Source: Phocaeicola_A sp964481755 (GTDB taxonomy: Bacteria; Bacteroidota; Bacteroidia; Bacteroidales; Bacteroidaceae). Taken from it: a stretch of DNA of 25,196 bases. The first letter of the stretch is position 1. Every line of letters begins with the position of its first letter. The position numbers and the translations under genes were made by a program. A model generated the notes under the pieces. That model did not search any database, was not told the DNA's origin, and saw nothing but the letters and a program-made list of their open reading frames with translations. The stretch is taken from assembly GCA_964481755.1 (NCBI GenBank), contig CAYZVH010000025.1, positions 1 to 25,196 on the forward strand, given 5' to 3'. Shown one piece after another: positions 15,222-22,761 of this stretch.

Positions 15222-16826
15222 TTAGAGCTTCGGTCCAGCAGCTACGAGAGCCTTGCCAGCTTCGTTTCCTGTGAACTTAGCGAAGTTCTTGATGAAGCGT
15301 GCAGCCAGGTCTTTAGCTTTCTCTTCCCACTTGCTAGCGCAGTCGTAAGTGTCGCGAGGATCGAGGATGTGAGGATCTACGCCCGGCAACTCTGTTGGAA
15401 CAACGAAGTCGAAGTAAGGAATAACCTTCGTCGGAGCTTTGTCGATTGAACCGTCGAGGATAGCGTCGATGATACCACGTGTGTCGCGGATAGAGATACG
15501 CTTGCCTGTTCCGTTCCAACCGGTGTTCACCAAGTAAGCCTTAGCGCCTACCTTGTTCATCTTCTTAACCAACTCCTCGGCGTACTTTGTAGGATGCAAG
15601 CTCAAGAAAGCGGCACCGAAGCAAGCGGAGAATGTCGGAGTCGGCTCTGTGATGCCGCGCTCTGTACCTGCCAACTTAGCTGTGAATCCTGACAGGAAGT
15701 AGTACTGAGCCTGCTCAGAGTTCAGGATAGACACAGGAGGCAACACACCGAAGGCATCAGCTGACAGGAAGATCACCTGATGAGCGTGAGGACCTTTAGA
15801 CACCGGCTTCACGATGTTCTGGATATGATAGATAGGATAAGATACACGAGTGTTCTCTGTCACGCTCTTGTCGGCGAAGTCGATCTTGCCGTTAGCGTCA
15901 ACGGTAACGTTCTCCAGCAAAGCGTCGCGCTTGATGGCGTTGTAGATGTCGGGCTCGCTCTCTTTGTCGAGGTTGATAACCTTAGCGTAGCAACCACCTT
16001 CGTAGTTGAACACGCCCTCGTCGTCCCATCCGTGCTCATCGTCACCGATAAGTTTACGTTTCGGGTCGGTTGAAAGGGTTGTCTTACCTGTACCGGAGAG
16101 TCCGAAGAAGATAGCTGAGTCAGTACCTTCCATGTTGGTGTTGGCTGAGCAGTGCATAGAAGCGATGCCGCGCAACGGGTTGAAGTAGTTCATCATTGAG
16201 AACATACCTTTCTTCATCTCACCGCCGTACCATGTGTTGATGATAACCTGCTCCTTAGAAGTCAAGTTGAACACAACGGCTGTCTCAGAGTTCAAGCCGA
16301 GTTCCTTGTAGTTCTCAACTTTAGCCTTAGAGGCGTTGTAAACGATGAAGTCGGGTTCGAAGTCTTCGAGCTCCTCTTTAGAGGGACGGATGAACATGTT
16401 GGTCACGAAGTGAGCCTGCCATGCAACTTCCATGATGAAACGAACCTTCAGGCAAGTGGCTTTGTTGGCACCGCAGTAACCATCTACCACGTAGAGTTTC
16501 TTGTTCGAGAGTTCCTTGGCGGCGAGCTCTTTCAGAGCTTTCCAAGTAGCCTCTGTCACGGGTTTGTTGTCATTCTTGTATTCGTCAGAAGTCCACCATA
16601 CAGTATTCTTGCTGGTTTCGTCCATCACCAAGAATTTATCTTTAGGAGAGCGGCCGGTGTAGACACCTGTCATCACGTTAACAGCACCAAGTTCTGTTAC
16701 CTGACCTTTTTCAAAACCTTCCAAACCCGGTTTTGTTTCCTCTGCAAACATTACCTCGTATGACGGGTTGTGCAGAACCTCTGTCACACCGCTAATACCA
16801 TACTTGCTTAAATCTAAATTTGCCAT
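15222..16826 (-). CDS. pckA: Phosphoenolpyruvate carboxykinase (ATP)
   Basis: PckA interconverts oxaloacetate plus ATP and PEP plus CO2. In Bacteroidales it can run in the carboxylating direction, fixing CO2 and making ATP on the route to succinate. The 534-residue length is typical of the ATP-dependent enzyme. Seen: TGRSPKDK at 57-64 (substrate-binding Arg59), WYGGEMKKGMF near 199-209, the kinase P-loop GLSGTGKTT at 242-250, GDDEHGWDDEGVFNYEGG at 261-278 (metal-binding acidic residues), and the late NTGWNGTG and RISIRDTR elements. It has a long leader with hairpins, a promoter-like site upstream and its own terminator, so it is monocistronic. Codon use is biased as in highly expressed genes. 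Confidence 0.97.
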   Translation of the reverse strand: MANLDLSKYGISGVTEVLHNPSYEVMFAEETKPGLEGFEKGQVTELGAVNVMTGVYTGRSPKDKFLVMDETSKNTVWWTSDEYKNDNKPVTEATWKALKELAAKELSNKKLYVVDGYCGANKATCLKVRFIMEVAWQAHFVTNMFIRPSKEELEDFEPDFIVYNASKAKVENYKELGLNSETAVVFNLTSKEQVIINTWYGGEMKKGMFSMMNYFNPLRGIASMHCSANTNMEGTDSAIFFGLSGTGKTTLSTDPKRKLIGDDEHGWDDEGVFNYEGGCYAKVINLDKESEPDIYNAIKRDALLENVTVDANGKIDFADKSVTENTRVSYPIYHIQNIVKPVSKGPHAHQVIFLSADAFGVLPPVSILNSEQAQYYFLSGFTAKLAGTERGITEPTPTFSACFGAAFLSLHPTKYAEELVKKMNKVGAKAYLVNTGWNGTGKRISIRDTRGIIDAILDGSIDKAPTKVIPYFDFVVPTELPGVDPHILDPRDTYDCASKWEEKAKDLAARFIKNFAKFTGNEAGKALVAAGPKL

Positions 16827-16906
16827 TTTGCGATTTGTTTAATGTGTAATATACTCTATTTTCTTTTCACCTTATTGTTATGCTTGTTGCTCATTTCGTG
16901 AAAAAT

Positions 16907-16948
16907 AGCAACCGGATAGGTCCGGATTGCTTGCCCTTTGGTTCAAGC
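16907..16948 (-). promoter_or_regulatory. Structured pckA leader: two mutually exclusive hairpins, attenuator-like
   Basis: Read on the minus strand, GCTTG (16948-16944) can pair with CAAGC (16933-16929). The last three bases of that arm also start a second hairpin: AGCAA and CCGGA (with one bulged base) paired to TCCGG and TTGCT, around a 4-nt loop (16931-16907). The second hairpin is followed by ATTTTT, as in a weak intrinsic terminator, about 80 nt before the pckA start. Only one of the two stems can form completely. Whether this regulates pckA is inference. Confidence 0.45.
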
Positions 16949-16965
16949 CCCTTCTTTATCCGCTA

Positions 16966-16994
16966 CAAAATTACTACTTTCTTCAATTAGCAAA
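16966..16994 (-). promoter_or_regulatory. Possible pckA promoter
   Basis: The minus strand reads TAATTTTG (16973-16966), matching TAnnTTTG. A T-run ending in TTTG (16994-16991) lies 17 bp upstream, slightly closer than the usual 19-21. The resulting leader is about 130 nt and includes the hairpins at 16907-16948. Confidence 0.45.
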
Positions 16995-17111
16995 AAACAT
17001 TTAGAGAAATAATTCCTTAATTGAATCTCTTTTAATATTTGTGTAACATATTTGCTACATGGAGATTGCAATATTATTTGCCATTTGTTTCGTGGTTCGG
17101 AGAATAATGTC

Positions 17112-17119
17112 TATTTTTG
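17112..17119 (+). promoter_or_regulatory. -7 box for upp
   Basis: TATTTTTG matches TAnnTTTG and lies 43 bp upstream of the upp ATG. A TTTC 20 bp upstream is a weak -33 candidate. Confidence 0.5.
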
Positions 17120-17162
17120 TATCCCGATACATAAACATTCAAATTCAAATAAAATCCACACT

Positions 17163-17816
17163 ATGAAAATAATCAATTTTAATGAGTCGGATTCTGTGCT
17201 TAACCAATATGTAGCGGAAATCAGAGATGTAAATGTGCAAAACGACCGTCTGCGCTTCCGACGCAACATCGAGCGTATCGGCGAGGTGATGGCTTACGAA
17301 ATCAGCAAGGCGCTGCACTATTCGACACGTAGCGTGCAGACACCGCTGGGCGTGTGCGACGTGCGTGTGCCCGACAGCCAGGTGGTGTTGGCTACCATCC
17401 TTCGTGCGGGACTTCCGTTCCATCAGGGGTTCCTCAACTACTTCGACCATGCCGAGAATGCTTTCGTGTCGGCTTACCGCAAGTACAAGGACCCTCTGAA
17501 CTTCGACATCCACATCGAGTACATTGCCTCTCCGTCCATCGAAGGTAAGACGTTGATCATCGCCGACCCGATGTTGGCTACCGGCAGTTCCATGGAGCTG
17601 AGTTTCCAGGCCATGCTGACGAAGGGTACTCCGGCGGAGATTCACATCGCTTCCGTCATCGGCACACAGCAGGCCATCGAGTATCTGCAGAAGAAGTTGC
17701 CCAGCACCGACAACGTCACTATCTGGTGCGCTGCCGTCGACCCTGCGCTCAACGAACACTCTTATATAGTGCCAGGCTTGGGTGATGCCGGTGACTTGGC
17801 TTTCGGCGAGAAATAA
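17163..17816 (+). CDS. upp: Uracil phosphoribosyltransferase
   Basis: Upp makes UMP from uracil and PRPP in the pyrimidine salvage pathway. I chose ATG 17163 (217 residues) because MKIINFNESDSVLNQ is a normal family start and the -7 box is just upstream; the frame can be extended back to 17052 but that stretch includes the promoter. Seen: TILRAGLPF near 78-86, the PRPP-binding loop LIIADPMLATGSSM at 131-144, and the uracil-binding C-terminus YIVPGLGDAGDLAFG. The C-terminal pattern separates it from the bifunctional PyrR. It stands alone between the divergent pckA and the convergent efflux operon and ends at a strong terminator. Confidence 0.95.
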   Translation: MKIINFNESDSVLNQYVAEIRDVNVQNDRLRFRRNIERIGEVMAYEISKALHYSTRSVQTPLGVCDVRVPDSQVVLATILRAGLPFHQGFLNYFDHAENAFVSAYRKYKDPLNFDIHIEYIASPSIEGKTLIIADPMLATGSSMELSFQAMLTKGTPAEIHIASVIGTQQAIEYLQKKLPSTDNVTIWCAAVDPALNEHSYIVPGLGDAGDLAFGEK

Positions 17817-17818
17817 TC

Positions 17819-17880
17819 TTCCTAACTGGAGAAATTTATTTCTCTGACTAGGAAAATATTTTTTCCTAACTAGGGAAAAA
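17819..17880. repeat. Direct/inverted/direct palindromic repeat after upp
   Basis: Three copies of one 16-bp motif follow the upp stop. They are TTCCTAACTGGAGAAA (17819), an inverted copy at 17839-17856 whose complement reads TTCCTAGTCAGAGAAA, and TTCCTAACTAGGGAAA (17863). Copy 1 can pair with copy 2 (GAGAAA/TTTCTC plus TTCCTA/TAGGAA), and copy 2 with copy 3 (TAGGAAAA/TTTTCCTA), so two alternative hairpins exist. It looks like a dispersed intergenic palindrome rather than a terminator, which comes 60 bp later. Confidence 0.6.
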
Positions 17881-17942
17881 CGAGAGTCTCATCTGGTTAC
17901 GAAGTATTCTCTCCTTCGACAGACGCCTTCTAAATATAGAAT

Positions 17943-17985
17943 AAGGAAGCGGAGCTCATAGGACCATGAGCTCCGCTTCCTTTTT
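17943..17985 (+). terminator. Strong intrinsic terminator of upp
   Basis: GGAAGCGGAGCTCAT and its exact complement form a perfect 15-bp stem (17 bp with flanking AA/TT) around a 6-nt loop, followed by five T. It may also stop transcripts arriving from the convergent efflux operon, although the minus-side tract is only loosely T-rich. Confidence 0.92.
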
Positions 17986-18053
17986 CTATGAAATCTGAAA
18001 TGCTGAATCCTGTCTATCCGCTGACAAGGAATCGTTTCACCCTTTATGCGCTT

Positions 18054-18077
18054 TCTCAGTATCTCAGTATCTCAGTA
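18054..18077. repeat. Three tandem copies of TCTCAGTA
   Basis: TCTCAGTA occurs three times in a row, exact, with an 8-bp period. Related TTCAGTATTTCAGT and TTTTCAGT words occur at about 18195-18218 in the same spacer. It is non-coding and the role is unknown; slipped-strand copy variation is possible. Confidence 0.75.
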
Positions 18078-18129
18078 ATTTAAGTGCTGCAAGTTAAAGC
18101 TCCGCAAACATAAAGGCAGCGCTTAAACG

Positions 18130-18190
18130 AGGTATATACTCAAGTGCCATTGACCTATATACTCGTTGGTAGGTGACCTACGTGTGACCT
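18130..18190 (-). repeat. Degenerate 23-bp tandem repeats, second array of the same family
   Basis: Read on the minus strand, units start with TAGGTCAC and TAGGTCAA, each ends in GAGTATA, and they are 23 bp apart (TATATACTC on the plus strand at 18133 and 18156). The second unit contains ATGGCACTTGA, preceded by TATAGGTCA; both words are in the array at 15019-15060. A further partial unit with AGGTCACACG lies at the right end. The array sits in the spacer between the convergent upp and efflux operons. Confidence 0.6.
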
Positions 18191-18223
18191 GGATTCAGTA
18201 TTTCAGTTGTTTTCAGTGGACTC

Positions 18224-19588
18224 TCACTTCGCCGTCTTCAACAGGCCGGCAGCCTTCTGGTAGGCGATGTAGTTGATGTACATCTGGAAGTGTGCGTCCA
18301 CCTTCGTGCTGTAGGCTTTCTGCCACAGGGTCTGTGCCTCCAGATAGTTCGAGAGGGTCTCCAGTCCCACCTCGTACTGCTTCTTGCTCACCCGCATGTT
18401 CTCCTCGGCCTGTTCCAGCGAACGGTCGCTTAGCTCGCTCTCCAGGCGCGACTCATCGAGGTTGTTCGAGGCTTGTGCCAGCTCCAGCGTCATGCGCTCG
18501 TTGGTGTTTTCGCGCTCGTAGCGAATCTGTTCCAGTTTGGCTTTGGCGGCCTTCACCTTGTTCATCCGCTCGCCGAAGTGGAACAGGGGAACGTTGACGT
18601 TCAGCATCACGTAGAACGAGCCCTTGTCGAACAGCGTCTGGTCGTTCAGCTCTATTCCGTGGGCATATTCGTAAGCGCCCACTACCCCTATTTTGGGCAA
18701 TAGCTCGCTGCGGTTCAACGTCACCTGTTGCTTGGCGATGGCCTCTTGCTTACCAAGTATGGCGTATTCGGGGCGTGAGGTAATGTCCATGGTCGCCTGT
18801 GTCATCTGCTGCTCCATCTCGGGGAAACCCTCTTCCACCTCGATGGTGGTGGTCAGCGGACTGCCTATGACGTGGCAGAGGTTCATCGTCGCCAACCGCA
18901 GCGCGTTCTCCGCCTTGCGCACGGAGAGTTCGCTCTCGTTGAGCTTCACCTTCACCTTCAGCACATCGTTCTGCGGGCGAAGGCCGTTGTTGTAGGCGCT
19001 CTCCACGTTCTTCAGCAGCTCCTCCAGCGTGGCTTTGTAGGCCGCTGCCACTTTGGACATCTCCTTTGCCTTCACCACGTTTGCGTAGGCTTCGTCAGTT
19101 TTCAGTATCACTTCGGTCTCCGTCAGCGTCTCGTTGAGTTGTGACATTTCCTTACCCAGCTTGGCCATCTTGTAGGCGGCTATTATCTTTCCGCCCATGA
19201 AGATGGGTTGTTCCACCTGCACTCCACCTACGTACACCGTACCTATCTTCAGGTTCAGGTCCAGTCCGGGGAAGAAGGCGAAGCCTCCGTTCTGGGCGAA
19301 CTGTCCTGTCGCGTCGGCTTGGAAGGTGGGCAGGTTGCCGCTGCCGGAACTGTATTTCCCTTCGGCATTGCTGTAGAGACCTATGCCCGTGGCGGTGAAG
19401 TTGGGGAAGAAGTTGCCCAGGTAACTCTTCATCGTGTAGCGGGCTCCTTCGGTCTGCTTGATGGCAGCCGCCATCTCTTTGTTGTTTTTCAATGCCGCCT
19501 CACGACATTGGCTAAGGCTCATCGTCTGTGCCGTAGCGCTGGTGGCTACGGTCAGCAGCGAGCAGAGAGCTATGATTGAATGTTTCAT
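18224..19588 (-). CDS. TolC-family outer-membrane efflux channel
   Basis: The 454-residue protein starts with a clear signal peptide (MKHSIIALCSLLTVATSATA). The mature part opens with SLSQCREAALKNNKEM, the usual OEP repeat start, and has long helical stretches such as MNKVKAAKAKLEQIRYER and SEL/EQAEENMRVSKKQYEVG. TolC proteins form trimeric channels through the outer membrane that dock on RND pumps. I start at 19588; a frame extension to 19633 adds 15 residues before the signal peptide. It follows the RND gene by 41 bp on the same strand and completes a three-gene efflux operon. No obvious terminator lies directly after it. Confidence 0.9.
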   Translation of the reverse strand: MKHSIIALCSLLTVATSATAQTMSLSQCREAALKNNKEMAAAIKQTEGARYTMKSYLGNFFPNFTATGIGLYSNAEGKYSSGSGNLPTFQADATGQFAQNGGFAFFPGLDLNLKIGTVYVGGVQVEQPIFMGGKIIAAYKMAKLGKEMSQLNETLTETEVILKTDEAYANVVKAKEMSKVAAAYKATLEELLKNVESAYNNGLRPQNDVLKVKVKLNESELSVRKAENALRLATMNLCHVIGSPLTTTIEVEEGFPEMEQQMTQATMDITSRPEYAILGKQEAIAKQQVTLNRSELLPKIGVVGAYEYAHGIELNDQTLFDKGSFYVMLNVNVPLFHFGERMNKVKAAKAKLEQIRYERENTNERMTLELAQASNNLDESRLESELSDRSLEQAEENMRVSKKQYEVGLETLSNYLEAQTLWQKAYSTKVDAHFQMYINYIAYQKAAGLLKTAK

Positions 19589-19629
19589 ATTCCTATTATA
19601 ATAATGTTCGTACTGTGTTGCCCGCGCGG

Positions 19630-22600
19630 TCATTCCTCCTTCTTGATGTGGAAGAAGAGCGCGTAGAGGACTGGAATAAACAATAGCGTGATGAAGGTTC
19701 CGAACAGCAGACCACCCATGATGGAGGCTGCCAGCGAGCCGAACATGGCGTCGGTCAGCAGCGGAATCATTCCCAGAATGGTGGTGAGCGAAGCCATCAT
19801 GACAGGTCGCAGACGGCTCTGGGCACTGTCCACCAGGGCGGTGATGGGCTCCACGCCTTCGTTGAGCTGCAGGGTGATTTCGTCCATTAGCACGATGCCG
19901 TTCTTGATGATCATTCCTATCAGTCCCAGCGTACCCACTATGGCCACAAAGTTGAAGGTCTTGCCGGTGAGCAGCATCACGATGACCACACCCACGAACA
20001 CCAGCGGGATGCTACAGAAGATGATGGTAGGCTTGCGGTAGTCTTTGAACAGCATAATCAGGATGGCTATCATGATGATGATGGCCAACGGGAAGTTCTT
20101 GAACAGGTACTTCATGGATTTGTCGCTGGCGCTCTTCTCTCCCTGCCACTGGAGCGAATAGCCTGCCGGCAAGTGTATCTGCTCTATCTTCTTGGCAATC
20201 TCGGCACGGGCTTTCTCTGTCTCCACTCCCGTCACGGGCGAGCACTGCACGCGCTGGCTTCGCTGTCCGTTGTAACGCGGAATCACGGGGTCTTCCCAGC
20301 GGATGTCAATGCTCTTGCAGACTTGTTGCAGGGGGGTGCTGCTCATCACAGCCTCCATGATGTCCTCCTTCGTCAGCGTGCCTGTCTTCAGCTTCACCAG
20401 AGTCTCCTCGGTCATCAGTCCCTGCACGGTGGGCATGGACGAGAACACCTGTGTGTTGTTGAGGTCTTCGATGGCGTTGCCGTTGCTGTCGAGACACTTC
20501 ACGTAGATGTTCTCGCGGTGGATGCCTTCGTAGAACGAGCCTATGGGGATGCCTCCGGCGGCTGTCAGCAGCGAGATGCTCACGTCGTTGCGGCTCAGTC
20601 CTATCATGCGTGCGGCGGCTTGGTCGTACTCTACGGTCAGAACAGGCACCTTAGGCTCCCAGTCTGTGGTAATGAGGCAGACCGTGGGGTCTTGTTCCAT
20701 GATGGCACGCGCGCTGTCGGCCAACTGATGGAGCACCTGTGGGTCGGGACCCACGAACTGGGCCTCGATAGGGTACTTCTTGAACATCAGGTTGTAGCGT
20801 TTCAGCTTCACGTAGGCGTCGGGATAGTTCTTGGTCAGATAGGTCTGTATCTCGTCGATGTTGTCCACCAGGTCGTCCGGCGAGGTGAAGTCGATGATGA
20901 GTTCACCATAGGCGAGCGAGGGGTTGGCGATGCTTCGCACCAGGTTGTAACGTCCCGGCGTTCCGCCCACGGAGGCGGTGATGTGGGTAATCTCCTTGCG
21001 GGTCTTCAGGTAGTTCTGTATCTCCGTCAGGTCCTTCACCACGCGGGTGGAGTTGGTTCCTTCGGGCAGTTTATACTCCATGTAGAGTTGGTTGTAGACC
21101 ATGTCGGGGAAGAATCCTTGGCGCATGAACTGGTAGCCCCAAACGGACAGCAGCAGCAAGCCAGCCATGGTGAACACCACCGTCCAGCGGTGCGACAGTC
21201 CGAAGTGGAGCACCGAACGCAGGGCGGCGTAGGTCTTACCCTTATATTCTCGTTTGCCCGAGGCGCTGATTTCCACTGCCGGATGGAGGTAGCGGTTGCA
21301 CATCAAGGGCACGTGGAACAGGGCCAACACCCAGCTGAGCAACAGCGACACTGCCAACACGATGAAGAGGTCGCGTGTGTAGACTCCGGCCGTGTCCGGC
21401 GAGAGGAAGATAGGCAGGAAGGCGATGATGGCTATCAGCGTGGCTCCCAGCAGCGGCATGGCCGTCTGTCGGCCTATGCTCGTCATGGCTTCCATCCGCT
21501 CTTTGCCGGCTTTCAGGTCCACCAGGATGCCGTCCACGATGACGATGGCGTTGTCCACCAACATACCCATAGCCAGGATGAAGGCTGCCAACGACACACG
21601 TTGCATCGTTCCGCCTGCCGACTGCAGGAAGAGGAACGAGCCCAGCACTGTAATCACTAGGCTGATGCCGATAATCATGCCGCTCTTGAATCCCATAGCG
21701 ATCATCAGTATCAGCACCACGATGACCACGGACTCTATCAAGTTGATGATGAAGGTTCCCAGCGAGTCCCCTACCCTCTCGGGTTGGTAGAACACCTTAT
21801 GATACTCCAGTCCGGCAGGGAAACGCTCGGCTTTCAACTGCTCGAGCCGTGCCTCCACGCTCTTTCCCACCTTCACGATGTCCGCCGAGGACGATGCGGC
21901 AATCAGTATGCCCATGGCCCGCTGTTGGTCGTAGAACATCTCGTTGCGGGTGGGCTCCTCGTAGCCCTTCTCCACGGTGGCGATGTCGCTCAGTCGCAGC
22001 TGGTCCTCGTCGTGACCTTGTATCAGCATGTTGGCAATGTCGTCCACGGTGCAGAACTTGTCGCTCACGGTCACCCGGATGCGGTCGCCTCCATTATTGA
22101 AATAGCCCGAATACGTTGTCTTGTTTTGTCCGTTCAGTGTGCTGAGCACTTCGATAGGTTTCACGCCCAGGTTTGCCATGCGGTCCTGCAACAAGGAGAT
22201 GTTGATGCACTCCGAGCGCTTGCCGTAGAGGTCCACACGGTCCACGCCGTCCACCTCGGCTATCTCGCGCTTTATCAGCTCCGCGTAGTCGGACAGCTGG
22301 CGGTCGGACAGTCCGTCGCCGGTGAGGGCGTAGAACATGCCGTACACATTGCCGAAGTCGTCCTTCACCACCGGTGTGGATGCTCCGCTCGGCAGCGAGG
22401 CCACTGCATCGTTCACCTTACGGCGCAGCATGTCCCAACACTGTTCCACGTTGGCGTCGTTCACCGTACTCTGCAGCTCCACCGTTATGATGGACAGATC
22501 GTTGTACGAGTAACTCTCCACATTGTCGATGTTGCCCATCGTGCGGATTTTCTTCTCCAGCACGTCGGTCACCTCCAGCTCCACCTGGTGAGCCGAGGCT

Positions 22601-22761
22601 CCTGGGTAGGTAGTGACTACCATCGCCAGTTTCACCTTCACCTCGGGGTCCTCGAGCTTACTCATCTGATAGGCGGCCAGGATGCCACCACCGATGAGCA
22701 CGGCTATGAAGAAATAGATGAGGTTACGGTTCTTGAAAGCCCATTTGCTGATGTCCATCAT
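19630..22761 (-). CDS. RND-family multidrug/solute efflux pump, inner-membrane subunit
   Basis: The 1043-residue length, with two repeats of one TM helix, a large periplasmic loop and several TM helices, is that of AcrB/HAE1-type RND pumps. Seen: TM1 at about 13-31, the TM4 proton-relay region GMLVDNAIVIVDG around 399-411, and a TM10 region with IKNGIVLMDEI. In AcrB the TM4 site is Asp-Asp; here it is Asp403-Asn404, a variant found in many RND pumps, and the TM10 lysine is kept. Substrates cannot be predicted. The start overlaps the adaptor gene stop (ATGA), and the TolC gene follows by 41 bp. No local TetR or two-component regulator is present. Confidence 0.93.
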   Translation of the reverse strand: MMDISKWAFKNRNLIYFFIAVLIGGGILAAYQMSKLEDPEVKVKLAMVVTTYPGASAHQVELEVTDVLEKKIRTMGNIDNVESYSYNDLSIITVELQSTVNDANVEQCWDMLRRKVNDAVASLPSGASTPVVKDDFGNVYGMFYALTGDGLSDRQLSDYAELIKREIAEVDGVDRVDLYGKRSECINISLLQDRMANLGVKPIEVLSTLNGQNKTTYSGYFNNGGDRIRVTVSDKFCTVDDIANMLIQGHDEDQLRLSDIATVEKGYEEPTRNEMFYDQQRAMGILIAASSSADIVKVGKSVEARLEQLKAERFPAGLEYHKVFYQPERVGDSLGTFIINLIESVVIVVLILMIAMGFKSGMIIGISLVITVLGSFLFLQSAGGTMQRVSLAAFILAMGMLVDNAIVIVDGILVDLKAGKERMEAMTSIGRQTAMPLLGATLIAIIAFLPIFLSPDTAGVYTRDLFIVLAVSLLLSWVLALFHVPLMCNRYLHPAVEISASGKREYKGKTYAALRSVLHFGLSHRWTVVFTMAGLLLLSVWGYQFMRQGFFPDMVYNQLYMEYKLPEGTNSTRVVKDLTEIQNYLKTRKEITHITASVGGTPGRYNLVRSIANPSLAYGELIIDFTSPDDLVDNIDEIQTYLTKNYPDAYVKLKRYNLMFKKYPIEAQFVGPDPQVLHQLADSARAIMEQDPTVCLITTDWEPKVPVLTVEYDQAAARMIGLSRNDVSISLLTAAGGIPIGSFYEGIHRENIYVKCLDSNGNAIEDLNNTQVFSSMPTVQGLMTEETLVKLKTGTLTKEDIMEAVMSSTPLQQVCKSIDIRWEDPVIPRYNGQRSQRVQCSPVTGVETEKARAEIAKKIEQIHLPAGYSLQWQGEKSASDKSMKYLFKNFPLAIIIMIAILIMLFKDYRKPTIIFCSIPLVFVGVVIVMLLTGKTFNFVAIVGTLGLIGMIIKNGIVLMDEITLQLNEGVEPITALVDSAQSRLRPVMMASLTTILGMIPLLTDAMFGSLAASIMGGLLFGTFITLLFIPVLYALFFHIKKEE

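Noticed and set aside
20173..21660. A 495-residue open frame on the plus strand
   Set aside because: It lies wholly antisense to the RND pump gene, is rich in His/Val/Gln as expected from the reverse complement of a GC-rich coding frame, and shows no domain.
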